Shown here: one piece after another, positions 1 to 12,958 of the stretch
How the letters are laid out: each line of letters begins with the position of its first letter
Position numbering within the stretch: position 1 is the stretch's first letter
Origin: Cordia subcordata
Taxonomy: Eukaryota > Streptophyta > Magnoliopsida > Boraginales > Cordiaceae
Assembly: GCA_028554755.1 (NCBI GenBank)
Contig: JAPTOF010000001.1
Location: forward strand, 6,306,501-6,370,500
Reading direction: 5' to 3'
DNA length: 64,000 nucleotides
Notes under the pieces: generated by a model
Told to the model about the DNA's origin: nothing
The model's input: the letters and a program-made list of their open reading frames with translations, nothing else
Databases searched by the model: none
Made by a program: the position numbers and the translations under genes

Positions 1-3000
1 CTTTGGGTCGTCATGTTCATTGCTGCCTTCATGGGGTTGCTTGGTTATGGTCTTCAATGGCTTCTCATTCGTAACTTCATTGCCCTCCCCTATTTTCTGG
101 TTAGTTTTGGTTTTCGTATTTATGGCTCGTTTAGATTGGTCTTTTTTTTGTATAATTAAAAAAAAAAAAGAAGTAATTTTGAGAAGCTGAAATATCTGGT
201 TTATGAAAAGAGCTGAATATTTTTCTTGGTTTGTGCTGAATATACATTTTTGTTAATGTCTCTGTTGAAATATCTGGTTTATGAAAAGAGCTGAATATTT
301 TTCTTGGTTTGTGCTGAATATCCATTTTTGTTAATGTCTCTGCATGATGATTCGCATTTTTGAGGTTTAGTTTGATTTGATTTGGTTTCATGGTATCATT
401 TTTGCAATTTCTTGAACCAAAGATTGTGGTTTGAGCATTAATTATGCCAAGTTTTTACTCGACAAATTCTTAGACCAAGGAAATATTCATATGTTAAATT
501 GTTTATAGGCCTTTTTGATTTTGCAGGCATCAGTTGTATTACATACATATACAATGAATCCCCTGATTAAAAGAAAAAGAAAAATTGTTTTTGGTGGATG
601 GAAAAAGTTGTTGAGAGTAAATTTCACTCGTGAACCCTTTGGTCAAGTACTTTCCAGGTGGTTGAGCACCTACCAATCCTTATTTTTGATAGTTAATAAT
701 GTTTGTTTTTCGATTGTAACAAGGACAAGAATATAGTGAGATGAGTGGACAAGCATACTACAAATTAAAGATTTTTCTATTCGGTTCTCTTTTGGGGCCA
801 CATGTACCCAAACAAGAAAGCTAAAGAGGTGAATGCAGGTTGGTCAGTGTCAGATCGTGGCACAACATGGTTGTGTTCGGATTACGTTTGTTTGTTGTTT
901 TCTGCTTTGGCTAGGTTGCCTATTTCCAAATTAGAAGCTTCTTTAGGTTTACTAATTATAATATTTGATGTATAGAGTGAAAAACAATAACTCATAACGG
1001 TTAAATCTCACTTTTGCTATATTATGATGCTATGACGAGATCCTTACTCCCCCGTCCCGTTTATAAATGTTTTGCTGTTGGATGTTTTTATTTGTTACTT
1101 GAAACTTAAGAATGAATCGATTAGATTTAGTGATGGCCTACAATAAACTTTGTCATAGGCAATGAAAATGATAAGGCAGTTGTGAACTTTCTAAGTAGCT
1201 ATAGAAAAGAAAAGTACTGCACCAAGTAATTCATAAGCATGGAAGTTTACATGTCTGAGACAAGAAGTTTAACTTCACAAATTGAAAAGCTTGTATAGAT
1301 TTTATATCTAGATTAGCTACTATACAGTATTCGAATCATGCTACTACGAAAGCTAATCCTGGACTTTGCTGAATTGCTCATGTTGTTTTACATTGCTTAC
1401 TGACTTTCAGTGTTATCATTGCAGGTATTTTTGCTTTGCTTACTGGCTGGTTGCAGCATTTGTTGGTTTAATACAGTTTGTTTTGTTCTCTGCATAAAAA
1501 ACTTCCCAACAAATAGGCCTCTTGCTCTTTCTCTTACTGTGAGTTTCAATGGAGTGAGCGCAGCCTTATATAACCTTGCAGCAAAGGCCATGAAGCCCTC
1601 GTCTGATTCATTTTATCTTCTTCTCAATGCATTTGTCCCCTTCTTCACATCTCTTGTAGCACTGATTCCCATTCTTCGCCAGCCACATATCGAGCCTCTC
1701 CCTCCGGATGCTGTTAGACGCGATCAATTTATTTTTCTTGTCCTCAATTTCCTTGCCGTCATCACTGGCTTCTATCTGCTTTTCCTCCATTCATCAGATT
1801 TATCAACAGCGCGTATTCTTTTTCTCGGAGCCGTTCTTCTCTTGGTGCTCCCTCTAGGCATCCCTGGAATTATCTATGCCCGAGACTGGTTTCTCCATAA
1901 CATTTACTCAAGCTTTCGCCTTGAAGGCTCAAGTAGCTTCCTTCTTGTCGACACTGAAGATCTTGAGCTGCATCGATCTCTAATTAGCCACGAAAGCAGC
2001 TTACTTAGCGAAGCATCTTTCATAAGTGACGGATCAACTTATGGTATGCCTGGAAAAGATATTGGAGATAATGAAAGGTGGTGTGATAATGTAATGGGGA
2101 AAGATAGGTTGATAATGCTAGGGGAAGAGCACAAGGCAGGAATGCTCGTACACAGGTTGGATTTTTGGCTATACTATGCTGCTTACTTTTGTGGAGGGAC
2201 TATTGGATTGGTTTATAGTAACAATCTTGGACAAATAGCACAATCACTTGGGCAAACTTCAATGACTTCGACACTTATCACCTTGTACTCTTCATTCTCA
2301 TTCTTTGGCCGCTTGCTCTCAGCTGTTCCTGACTACATTAGAACGTATGTTTCTCTTGAGACTCGATACAATATTTCATCTAAATGAACTGTTCTCGTAT
2401 GCCTGCATTGTCCTCTCTAATGTCATACATGAGCACGCATGTATGTTTCCTCTTTTGCTTACTCCATGTTTGTCATGTTTCATTTTGTATCTTTTTAGTT
2501 TCTAGCCTTCTAATTTTGTGTGCGATTCCATCCATTTTTAAGGCATATTCACCCCCCACTTCATTTTAAGTGTCTTTCTCCCATGAAAAATAGGATAATT
2601 ATAACTGAAGCACACAAAAGTATTCATGAGAGGCATGAGAATGTTGTATTTGTTTCTCACAATAGTTTACGAGGATCTTCTACAATTTTCCCGATTAGAA
2701 ACTGTTGCTTTGCGATTGAATATATCTCATAACTATCGTACGTGCAGGAAATTCTACTTTGCACGGACAGGCTGGCTGTCCATCGCGCTCTTGCCTACGC
2801 CAATTGCCTTCTTCCTGCTTGCTGCAACAGGTAGTGCAGTGGCTCTCCAAGCCGGTACAGCTCTAATTGGATTGAGCTCTGGGTTCATATTCGCTGCTGC
2901 AGTTTCAATAACTTCTGAGCTTTTCGGGCCTAATAGTGTTGGTGTAAACCACAATATTCTCATTACCAACATCCCAATTGGATCACTTCTATATGGTTTT

Positions 3001-3216
3001 CTTGCTGCAATAGTTTACGACACCAATGCTAGTTCTAGCACAGAAACCATTGGCGAGGAAGTAGTGTGCATGGGGAGAGAATGTTATTTCTTAACCTTTC
3101 TATGGTGGGGTTGCATTTCAGTTCTGGGGTTGGCTTCGAGTATGCTATTATTCCTAAGGACACGAGCAGCTTATGAAAGTTTTGAACGAAACAGATTATC
3201 TACAATTTTGTATTGA
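1..3216 (+). CDS. NFD4-like major facilitator transporter, 5' end cut by window edge
   Basis: Membrane transporter of the plant Nodulin-like/MFS family (NUCLEAR FUSION DEFECTIVE 4 relatives); substrate unknown. Three exons are visible: 1-99, 1425-2344 and 2748-3216, with GT donors at 100 and 2345 and AG acceptors before 1425 and 2748. Joining them keeps one frame, giving about 495 residues to the TGA at 3214. Exon 1 begins inside a membrane segment (LWVVMFIAAFMGLLGYGLQW); the junction reads PYFL/VFLLCLLAGCS, then NRPLALSLTVSFNGVSAALY, typical of the family. A long acidic cytosolic loop (about residues 190-270 of the visible part) divides the two membrane halves. Homologues are roughly 550-600 residues, so perhaps 60-100 N-terminal residues lie outside. 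The next gene converges on it, with stops 98 bases apart. The family is clear; the transported compound cannot be inferred. Confidence 0.9.
187..342. repeat. 78-bp tandem duplication in intron 1 of the NFD4-like gene
   Basis: Two adjacent copies (187-264 and 265-342) are almost identical, differing mainly at one base (atac versus atcc). They lie in the first intron. A minus-strand open frame across them repeats itself for the same reason and is not a gene. Confidence 0.9.
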
Positions 3217-3314
3217 TGTTGAATGTTAATTACTGCAAATTTTATTGTATCATATTGAAAATGAGATCCTTGTTCAGTCTCAGATTACAAAATGGTGAAA
3301 AAAGAATAGATTAT

Positions 3315-4751
3315 CTAGGGGTACATACAAAACGTTTCATTTTTAATACAAAGGAAAAGTCTTTCATAAGCTAATGCCATCTTACTTGCTGTAAACATAG
3401 AAGCTGCAAAATCCCTGCAAGCCTTTCCTCTTTGTGCTAGCCTCTTAGAACCTTCGGCTACCACCAACTCTAGTGCTTCGAGCAATGAATCCGCATTAGG
3501 CGAAAACAGGAAGCCAAACTCATCATCAACAATTATGGTACCCTTAACACTGGGAAATCTCGACACCATAACTGGCTTTCCACTCATCATAGCCTCCATC
3601 AGTGTAAGATCAAGGCCTTGTGGCCGAAGTGTTGGGTTAACGAAAATGTCGATTGAGTTATAGAAGGTGCGTAATTCAGATGGATTAATGGACCCCAGAA
3701 CTATGACTTGTGATCCTAAATCTTTGTAGCGGTGCAGCCATGGTCCAGAGCCAGCAACCACCAAGTAAACATCAGGGTGCTTTACCTTAAGCTGAGAGAA
3801 AGCTTCATGTAGCAATGGATGACCTTTATCTTTCACTAGCCTTCCTGCAACACCAAGAACGATTCTTGCATTTTGTGGGACACCAGTCTTGGTTCTGAAA
3901 TCAAGGCCTAATTGCAAATCTTCCTTAAAACCATCTTCATTGACGCCATTGATGATTACATGGACTCTGTTACTTGGGATTTGATAAACATCCCTTAACA
4001 TTTCACCGCAGCTATCACTTATGGCTACATGATGAGCATAACTTCTGAAAAATCTGATTTCGTTTAGCACTTTTGGTAACATGCCCTGAAGACTATTGTT
4101 GAAACCAGGCGAGATTGGCTCATCAGGCTTGCGTAACAGGTCCTGAAAAATACTAGATTGTACACTTTCCAGGGCTATACCATGCCATGTTACTGCAAGA
4201 TTTGGGAGATCGCGCGCTAGCCAGTGAGGAAGCGCAACGCTTTCTGAGTGAATCACATCAAAGGGTTCGCGCTGATGCTCTTCCATGAACTGTTCCCATG
4301 CTTTCTTGTACTGCCACCGCCCTGGTTCACCCTCGTGTGAATGGATTTGAGGCAAGAATTTTGGCCTAGTCAGTGTGTTAGCTTGGAAAGGAGAAGTGAA
4401 GACATGTACTTTATGTCCACGGCTAGCTAGAAATGTATGTAAAGTGTAGGCGTGGCGCTCCATGCCACCAGGGGTGGCACCATTAGGCCATTTCCTGGAG
4501 AAAACCGCGATTTTCAGAGTCATCAGAGGGGGGTTTTCGTGGTGGAATCTTAGCCGATTCCATGCGAATTCTGCAGTGCGAAGATCACCAATCCAGGCCT
4601 GGATGTGAGTGGTAAGCTTGGTGCAGATAGGACTTGTAAAGGTGTGGAGAAGCAGAGTTGGTATAGTGAAAAGAACAATCAAGAAAAGGGTGGTGCAGAG
4701 ATTAGACTGCACAGAGATGATTGCCTTCTTGGGCTTGTCTTTTGAAGCCAT
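3315..4751 (-). CDS. GT4-type glycosyltransferase, single-pass membrane protein
   Basis: Single-exon gene of 478 codons, read from the ATG at 4751 (MASKDKPKKA). An upstream in-frame ATG at 4793 would add 14 residues, but the 4751 start gives the usual short basic tail before the membrane anchor. A hydrophobic segment at about residues 19-38 predicts a type II protein, plausibly in the Golgi. The rest is a GT-B fold of the GT4 group: N-terminal domain from KIAVFSRKWPNGATPGGMER, nucleotide-sugar domain with GVAGRLVKDKGH at about residue 300, and the donor-binding stretch GLDLTLMEAMMSGKPV. It resembles the small Arabidopsis group that includes At3g10630, annotated only as a UDP-glycosyltransferase-superfamily protein; this match is from memory. 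Donor and acceptor sugars are unknown. It is convergent with the NFD4-like gene. Confidence 0.88.
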   Translation of the reverse strand: MASKDKPKKAIISVQSNLCTTLFLIVLFTIPTLLLHTFTSPICTKLTTHIQAWIGDLRTAEFAWNRLRFHHENPPLMTLKIAVFSRKWPNGATPGGMERHAYTLHTFLASRGHKVHVFTSPFQANTLTRPKFLPQIHSHEGEPGRWQYKKAWEQFMEEHQREPFDVIHSESVALPHWLARDLPNLAVTWHGIALESVQSSIFQDLLRKPDEPISPGFNNSLQGMLPKVLNEIRFFRSYAHHVAISDSCGEMLRDVYQIPSNRVHVIINGVNEDGFKEDLQLGLDFRTKTGVPQNARIVLGVAGRLVKDKGHPLLHEAFSQLKVKHPDVYLVVAGSGPWLHRYKDLGSQVIVLGSINPSELRTFYNSIDIFVNPTLRPQGLDLTLMEAMMSGKPVMVSRFPSVKGTIIVDDEFGFLFSPNADSLLEALELVVAEGSKRLAQRGKACRDFAASMFTASKMALAYERLFLCIKNETFCMYP

Positions 4752-4793
4752 TCTTTGAGGTGGTTTGGAGGTATGGAAATGTACGCCATACAT

Positions 4794-7087
4794 GTTAAAT
4801 ATTGGCCAGTATTTTCTATTTTCGTTTTCCTATTCAAGGCAGGTGAAAAATCGTTTTCAACTCGTGACAATTAATCCAGAACTCTCAAACCTAAAGTAAG
4901 AAACATATTATTAGACTATTAGGCTGGTATTGTTGTTTACTTTCGGATCAGAACAAAAAAAAAATGTTCACGTAAAAAGGTTAGGTAAGAAATGAAGTGA
5001 GTGCCACGCTATACTGGAGTTTCAGCTTTGAGTGCGTTCCGCACGCCTCCCACGATAATAGCATGGATTCTTAAGCCTTCAAATGTGACTCCTTCCTTGG
5101 CTTGACATGAGCAAAAAATGCACAACAATAATACCCTATATTATTCATACTACTACATAGTTTGTTGACGTGTTTCAATTAGAAAAATACAGAATCATTT
5201 TTGCAAAATGAAGAAAGTTGGCTTCTTTTTTCATTTTATTAGTTATTCAATTTTTTTATTCTAGCATAGAGGTGTCACCAACATTATTGGTATCTAATTT
5301 GAGCAAAGGAAGTCAGTGTTAGATAGTCGACCACTAGCATTAATTGATTCTATTTAATAAAATATAACTTGATTTGTTTCGGTTTAGTATCGATAGTTCG
5401 AAAGAACGCATTTGATCTTCCTCAAGGAAAGCGCAAAGCACATTTTATATGAAGATCCCAAAAGTGCTATTAATTGCTCGTCATGTAGAGAATATTGATT
5501 TTCTTTTTTCCTTCTACACCTGCTTTGACCATGTCATTAGGTTGAATCAAAGCCTCAGATAATCTTTACATAACTATAGAGATATGCATTTGACCAATTA
5601 ATTTTTTGTCTTTGGTGCAGTTAATTAAGGCTGATTTTAAGTATTTTGTCATGTACGGAATACATGTATACTGAAGACAGGGGAAAAAAAAAAGAAAAAA
5701 GAAAAAAGAACGCTTTGTCTTTCCCAACACTTGCGCCCCTGTATGAATTTCGCAAGTTAACAACTATCTAAGTCAGAGGCGCTGCTTTTTTTTTTTTTTT
5801 CCTTTTTATTCTTGACAATGAAACATTATTGTAGAGCTTTGAGTTAATATCAAAGATGAAATTTAGAAATTTATGATCTTTACAGAAAAGACATAATTCA
5901 GGTTAGAGCTTCTACGTACTCTTTTTGGATCTTCAAACATTTTTCTGTTGCTCCAACTCTAAGCACTACTTGAGGGACATTAAAATTGGATAAGGTCATC
6001 AATAATGCACATGAATGGGCTTATATTTCATGAAATGGATTATAGACAATCCAGAGAGGATTAGCATCGGCAAAAAATCATTTTGTTGTCAATTAAGGTT
6101 TGTTAGTAAAGATTAAGGATAGTTCAAGTGGTGAAGACTATCTTTTCAGAAGTGATTACTAGGGATTAGATCTCGCGAGGGATGAGGTGTTGGGTTGGAG
6201 GTTCGGATTTAAAAAATAAAAAATAAAAAGGAAAATAAAAAAAAAAACGCTTGTGAATCTCATATTGAACGAGGGATGGTCCTTGAATTCAATGAGACAT
6301 TTGGTAGGTGCTTGAAATTTCAGCTATTGCATGTGGCCTGTTTGTCTTTCTAGTTCAGAATCACATGGAGATATCTATGATTTCGTAATCTTCTTTTCTT
6401 ATTGAGAAAACAAAGGAAACCAAAAACGGCATTACTTGTTTTTCTTTTTTTTTTTCTTTTTTAGTAGAATGGAGGAGGATCCCCCAGTGTTTTGTTGCAT
6501 GACAATTGTAAGTCCAGAAGAAGGAAAGGCCATAGATAGACCTACTTCTTAAACAGATATATGTTCCGTGTTTGGTATATAATTATTTAGATTCTTTATT
6601 TACTATTATTATAGAGTTATAATTCATTTTCTGAATGGGCTTTAGTGACCTCTCGTTCTGTTTAAATTAGGAATCTTATTTTTATAAAGATTTATCTCTC
6701 TTTGTAATTTATAAATACTATCTTCTGTAATGAGTTAGTGCGTGAAACAAAAAGTAAGATAGAGCCAGGAGAGCTTTAACCCTCACTCTCTCTCCATATT
6801 TATGTAGTAGAATTCTCTTGTCGACTTGTAGCTCAGGTGGGCATACGGGTGGACTCTTGAGTGCAAGTGTTTGGGTGCTGATACATGCCTCAGTTGATCA
6901 GATTTTTTCCGTCAAAAGTGGGTTAAGGCCAGAAATTGTGATTCTTGGTTGGTTGCTCAAGATTGTCACACCACTAAATATAGACATATATTTGTACAAC
7001 ACATTTACAAAGGCAGTTACCCATGCCTTAAAAAGTTTAAATACAATTTCTTCTACAAATACCACAACCCCTCAGCTTATGAAGTGA
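4794..7087. other. Intergenic block without a supported gene
   Basis: AT-rich spacer between the start of the glycosyltransferase gene and the 3' end of the RLCK gene. It holds poly-A/T tracts (for example around 5683-5707 and 5785-5805) and one SINE-like element near 6.1 kb. The small open frames show no recognisable domain, splice partner or composition bias. Confidence 0.7.
6112..6250 (+). mobile_element. SINE-like element (family B, tRNA-derived)
   Basis: A polymerase III A-box-like start (ATAGTTCAAGTGGTGAAGAC) is followed by a degraded B-box region and an A-rich tail (repeats of aaaaaataaa). The body aligns by eye with elements at 31.5 kb and 46.8 kb, sharing the order tagttcaag...gattag...gggatgag...ttggaggt. 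No clean target-site duplication was seen, so the exact ends are uncertain. Confidence 0.5.
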
Positions 7088-10000
7088 TTATTGAGCTTTA
7101 ACTATAACATTAGGAGAATGTTTCTGGTAATTAATACCCTTACTATTTTCCCTCTTCATTTTTGGTGAATAAACTGAATTCTTGCTGCGTTTTGGTGAAG
7201 CTGGCCACTGCCCACAAGACGTCGCCACGTCTTTGAGGTGCTGTAAGCTTTCAAGAGTTTGGATAATTTCAGGCATTTTGGGCCTGTCTTTTGGGTTCAG
7301 GCTCACACATTTTGATGCCAAGAGTGCCATTTCTTTTGCTCCCTTCACGGAGTACTGCCCACCCAATCTTGGGTCGATGATGCAGCGCAGCCTCCGGGTG
7401 CTGCTCAAGTAAGGCCTTGTCCAGTCCACAAGGTTCTGCTCATTCTTGGGCCTTCTTTTGTCCACTGCTCTTCTTCCTGTTAGTAGTTCCAGTAACACCA
7501 CTCCAAAGCTATAAATATCGCTTCTTGTAGTCAAGTGGCCTACAATGTTTTGATGTTTGCATTAGGATTTAGTGTCCCCTTTCTATATATTATTAAGCGT
7601 ATGGCTACTATACTATTACTATTTGCGGATTTTGGAGTTTCAGACTTGGGACATAATAACCATATTTGTTTTTCCTTTTTAATTTTGAGGGTGTTTGGTG
7701 TTGCTTTTTTTAAGATGCTTATAAGCAATTGATACCTGTAAATAGTTTTTGGTGCTTCCAAGCAATTGACATATAAGTAGAGAAATGTATAGATAAAATG
7801 TGCTTATAAGTTATTGACATGTTTGGTAAATATGAGTTTATAAGTAATAATGTTTGTTAAAATAATTAAAAAGGACCTTTCTTTAAACTAGAAAAATGTT
7901 GATTTTCTTTTCTTTTAATAGAGTGTAATTATCCTTTTATTTGATCAAATCACCTTACTTATAAATGGGTATTTAAAAAAAAAAAAGTCAAAGTGTTGTT
8001 CTTTTACCTGCTTATAAGCAATTAAAATTTGTTTACGATTTTACCAAATATGTAACTTTTCTACTTAAAAATAAGTTTGACGTACTTATAAGCAAATTCA
8101 AATTAAAAATTTTAACGATCTATAACTATATCGCTAAAAGCATGCTAATTCTATGCTTGATACACTACCTGTGCTGACATATTCAGGAGCAGCATATCCG
8201 TAAGTCCCCATCACCCGTGTTGTAACATGCGATTTTGATCCTTCAGGCCCCATCGTTGCCAACCCAAAATCTGACAATTTAGCATTAAATTCCTGCAATA
8301 GAGAAACTAAACTGGTTGGTTCTTAACACCAAAGAAGCAAAACAATGAATCATGAGCTTTTCCCCTCATAAGGTTAAAACATTGCGTGGAGATCTAATAC
8401 GATGAACTGAGGACGTAATTTTGTGAAAATCATACCGAGTCTAGTAAGATGTTCGATGTTTTGAAATCACGATATATCACGGACTTTTCAGCGCCGCCAT
8501 GCAAGAAAGCGAGGCCCTTTGCTGCACCGATAGCAATTTTCAATCTTGTGGCCCATGGCAATGAAATGGATAATCCTGCATTTTGGAGCATACAATTTTT
8601 AATTTTTCCCTAGTCCCAAGATAAGATTGTAACAGCTAACAATAATAGGGCTTGCCATTCCTTTCATTATTACTTACTCTTAAATAGGTGATTTTCTAAG
8701 CTGCCCCGCGGCATGAATTCATACACAAGAAGGCGCTGTTCATCTTCGCAGCAGTAGCCAATCAATCTAACCAAGTTTGGGTGCCTTAGCTGCCCCAAAA
8801 ATATTACTTCAGCCTGCCACGAAATAGCAAGCGTGTTCATTAGTGTGATCTATAATTTTAAAAGCTTAATATTGCTTTTAAAATAACTTGAACCTCATTC
8901 AATAAAGCAAGTATTAATAATCAATGCATTATGTTCAATAGTACTTCTACTTGAAACTCTATTACTAAAAAGTTTGTCGGTTAGTTAAAATTTTATACTT
9001 AGACCGATAGAGACAATAACCTAAAGTGAAGAGGATAATAATAGAATATAAACAATTTTAGGTCAAGAGTATGGTTGTCGGGGCTAACGACCCTGAAGTC
9101 TTGACTCGAGACAAACTCGAGAGAAAATCAAGGATTTGGACCCAATTAACGTAAATGTCGTGATTCTAGAGAATTATTATTTAATTCATTTGAAAAAAGA
9201 TAAAACAAACATAGAAAAGTATTTTATCCCACCAAATCAGTGACGAATCTTTTTAGTCTAACAATGAATAGGAAAAGACACCAACCATAATATTCTGGGC
9301 CCCGTTTTGTGTCTCGATATTAAAGTTGAAAACTTTTGTTAAAAACATCATGCCTCCTTAAAATCAAGACGTTCTATGAGCCAAAGGAAAAAAGAAAAAA
9401 AACGAATATGACATTCTAGTGAAACCAATTATGGTGCTACTAAAAGAAAATTCCTTCGGTCTCTTCTATTTCTGGCGTGTGGGAAAAAAATAAGCACTTT
9501 TACGGCCTAACAGGGTTTAAAATAATTAAATACGCTGGCCCGAACCGTAATTCTTCTAATGATGTACTCATACAAGACACTAGTAACTAAAAGAGAATTT
9601 AAATTTAAGAAAAACACGTACAAAACGAAACTAATCTCAAGTAAATTTATTCTAGATGTTAATAACATGAAATTAAGATAATCTTACTAGCCATTCGCGA
9701 TGCCCTTGCAAGCCTTCAATGTCCAGGAGCTTAACCGCAACAGCTTGAGCCTTCAAGCCAGGCCTCAAGCTATCATCAATATACCCTTTATGCACTGTCC
9801 CAAAACCACCTTCACCCAACAAGTAATGGCTCGAGAAATTCTGAGTTATATCACGCAATTCACTCAGCTGAAAATCACACAAGTCAGGGCCAAAAGCCTG
9901 TGCAAGATCCTCGTGGATTCGAGTCGACGAAGAACGACTCAAATCCGACAATGATGATCGACGAAAAGATGGCACCGGAGCAACATTCTCCGCGATTTCC

Positions 10001-10101
10001 GACTTTGAGGTCCGGCACCGGCTAAACTTGCCGAATATTGTCTGATCCTTGACTGAACAACACGGTGCTGTAAAGGGTTTCCAGGGCTTGGAGTCCTTCA
10101 T
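7088..10101 (-). CDS. Receptor-like cytoplasmic kinase, RLCK VII (RIPK/PBL type)
   Basis: Ser/Thr kinase that in this family relays signals from surface immune receptors at the plasma membrane. Five exons: 9688-10101, 8678-8813, 8436-8575, 8169-8292 and 7088-7539, all with GT/AG borders, giving 421 residues. The start at 10101 ([10 protein letters not shown]) was chosen over an in-frame ATG at 10167, which adds an unrelated-looking leader. The kinase domain is complete: glycine loop LGEGGFGTV at 95-103, VAVK lysine 124, catalytic YRDFK with Asp220, DFG at 238-240, activation segment with [13 protein letters not shown], then [20 protein letters not shown]. It is an RD kinase and looks active. 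There is no Gly2 for N-myristoylation; Cys14-Cys15 could be acylated instead. Closest relatives are probably RIPK and PBL15-like kinases. Intron 1 (8814-9687) and intron 4 (7540-8168) are the longest. Confidence 0.93.
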
Positions 10102-10982
10102 TATTTGGTTGAGAATATAAGTAGATAGGTTGTGAACATATATATGTACAAAGCCTTGAGATTGCATTGAAGTAGAGCAAGCTTTGCTTATCCATAACTA
10201 CGCTTGAGGGATTAAAAAAGACAGAGAGCTGACATGGCTTTCTTTAACCACTCCAACCACTCTAGGAAATAGGGTATTTTGTTATGATCTTATGTTGTAA
10301 CATTATTTTTTGTTACTTGTTTTATAACCTATGATGATGTCTTCATGCGAAAAAAGTCAGTTGTATAATATGATATTCTTGATCACTTTCAACTTAGGCG
10401 ACTTGTGTTCATGGATGATATGTGAATGGTACCAGAATGCAATGTTGAAATACTAATTTGCCCGTTTGAATTGTTTTTTTCCTTTTTAATATAAAAGAAG
10501 TATACTTTTTGCAATAAATATTAAACTTGATTTTTAAAAAATGAGAAAAACTGAAATTCAACTTTTTTAAAAAATTAAAAATTTTTTAACTTAAAAAAAT
10601 ACTTTTCTTTTAAAAAAATTATAACAAAAAATACTTTTACAAAAAGTGAATGCGAACAAGTCCTAATAGTTAAGACTCATGGTTATAATTTAGTTTGGGT
10701 AGGAGCTGATGTGTAAGCATCGCGAGGAATTTCTAGCACCCCATGATTATAATTTTTCTGCTTCTTATCCTCTTCGTTTAAAAAATTATGCAACAAATTA
10801 AATAACATTGTAAAGTTCTTGTTTTTTAGTCTCCACCTGATGAATAAAGTATGTGTTAAGTATAGGTGCATTATTGTCCATGTCTTTTTTTTTTTTTTTA
10901 AGTATAGCTAAAAGGAAGCAGTATTAGTATCACTAAATAATCATGTTAGAGAATCATATTAAGATTCATGGGTTTCATCTTA

Positions 10983-11231
10983 TGCTCTATTTGTTATAAT
11001 CTTATTTTAAAATACTTATCCTATTAAAATAAAAGTACATCTTATAAAATTTAAAATATCTTATCACATGCATCCTATGAAAACAAAACAAATCATACTT
11101 TTTATCATATAATAAATAAGTAATGCATTCTATCTTATTTTTTATAATTATAGAATCCATGATACATGTAATAAGATATCGTAGATCTTATAAGATATCT
11201 TCAAATTTCAATAGGTTCCAAACACACTATT
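10983..11231. mobile_element. MITE-like element, copy A of a family also at 62.06 kb
   Basis: The left part (tgctctatttgttataatct then tattttaaaatacttatcct) and the right end (ggttccaaacacact) match the element at 62.06 kb along nearly the whole length. This copy lacks about 30 bases near its right end, which carry the inverted match in the other copy. No transposase is present. Confidence 0.6.
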
Positions 11232-12536
11232 AATATCATTAAACAAATATCTAGTATATTGATTTTGAAAGTTTTGATTTTTCTCATATACGGGGCAACT
11301 ATTATGTTCTCCAATAGGTAAAACTGAAATTAAAGCAGCTGAGAGTTTTAATGCAAAGCAACCTAATGGCTAATAATACAATTTCTTTTTTTTTTTTCCA
11401 TTTAATAATAACTGCATTGTATAATACAAGCTTGTATAATTACTCATTTTGGACAAATATATTTTACTACTTAAACTTCAATTTCTCTTATGGAACAGAA
11501 TATTCTATAATGTGTAACGTTAATTCATATTTAACTTTTGGAATAGTATAAATATATATATATATTTATATATATACGTACATATATATATATATATTAT
11601 GTGTGTTTGTGTGTGAGATTTTTAGTATAATCCATTATCTCTTTTATATGATCACGTTCCTATTATCCTATCAAATTCTTAGTGAAGTTTTCATAATTTA
11701 TCAGTTATATAATGATTTCAGAATATTCAAAACAAAACCAAAAGGATCCAGAATTAATGTAAACTTTTATTCGTAAACGAAAGGGTGAATTTCTTAAAAT
11801 TTTTTAGAATATTTATTTATCTGAAAAATCATAAATTCAGAACCACCATATAAAATAAATTAATATTTTTTTCTCTCCTGAGTTCTTCGTCGTTGATCTA
11901 CTCGATTTTCTTTTTGTTACGCAAGCATTTACTCGTTCCTGACCCTACTCTTCCTTTCGGCTTTTGTTACTCACCCGTAGAAGCGCGCATTCGAGTGATG
12001 CCCCATATATTAATGACAACTCAATTCGAGAATTAAAAGTTTCAAAAGAGAGAAGGTACTACTAAACCATACATTTTCGTCATAGTTTTTTCACACTGAA
12101 AACAAGAACATGTACCTAATTTTGTATTCCAATAATAATTTACGTAAGCGTGCCACAAATTAAACTAATTCAGATATTGGACACTAGCAGATAACATAGT
12201 TTTGTTCCAGTTTTGTCTTATGGCTAACAATCTGGAAGGGAGAGGTTGAAAAAAATGAGATCACAAGTGACGTCCTTAGAAGCTGTTTCCTGCTCCACTA
12301 CAACAACCGTTTGGATACTCTTAAATCTAGCTAAGATATTTGCAGGCTTTTCATGGCTGACAAATTTGTGACCATTAGTGATCTCATCAATATATATGGC
12401 AGTTGTAAAAGAATTTTTACGGTACTTATTTGGGTACTTATAAGAACTTTTTATTTAAGAAAAAAGTAATCGGTAATTTTTTTTTTTGGGATGTTTATTA
12501 TAGGGTCTGTTTGATTGGTGTTTTCTTTTTTTATAA

Positions 12537-12785
12537 GGCTCTGTTTGTTTGCAAGAAAATATTCTATTGGAAAATATTTTTCCAACTTTGGCATGTTTGG
12601 GAAAGATGGTCAATTGAAAAAGTTTTTCAGTAAAAAATTACGGCTAGTTATATTTTAATGAAAATATATTCTAAACCAAAGGTATGAGAAAATATTTTTC
12701 ATGACAACCAAGCACCAAAAAATCTTCATGTTTTCCATAAAAACATTTTCTCTTAACAAGTTTTTCCTGCAAACAAACGGAGCCT
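12537..12785. mobile_element. Fold-back MITE
   Basis: Terminal inverted repeats of about 24 bases are visible: ggctctgtttgtttgcaaga at the left (12537 on) and cctgcaaacaaacggagcc at the right (ending at 12784), whose complement reads ggctccgtttgtttgcagg. The interior is AT-rich and non-coding, so it is a non-autonomous DNA element. I saw no convincing target-site duplication. Confidence 0.75.
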
Positions 12786-12850
12786 CAATGAAAAGATACT
12801 TTCTTTTTCTTGAAACAACTAACAAGCATATCTTTTACAAATAAGCATTT

Positions 12851-12958
12851 GCGTTGGCTTTCAAGAACAGTTCAAATCTAATTTTTTTAGAAATTATAAA
12901 TTTTGCGTTGGCTTTCAAGAACAGTTCAAATCTAATTTTTTTTTGAAATTATAAATTT
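12851..12958. repeat. 54-bp tandem duplication
   Basis: Two neighbouring copies beginning gcgttggctttcaagaacag at 12851 and 12905 differ only in the length of a T run and a base or two. Non-coding. Confidence 0.85.

Noticed and set aside
131..391. 86-residue minus-strand open frame
   Set aside because: It lies over the 78-bp tandem duplication in an intron; the repeated peptide only reflects the DNA repeat.
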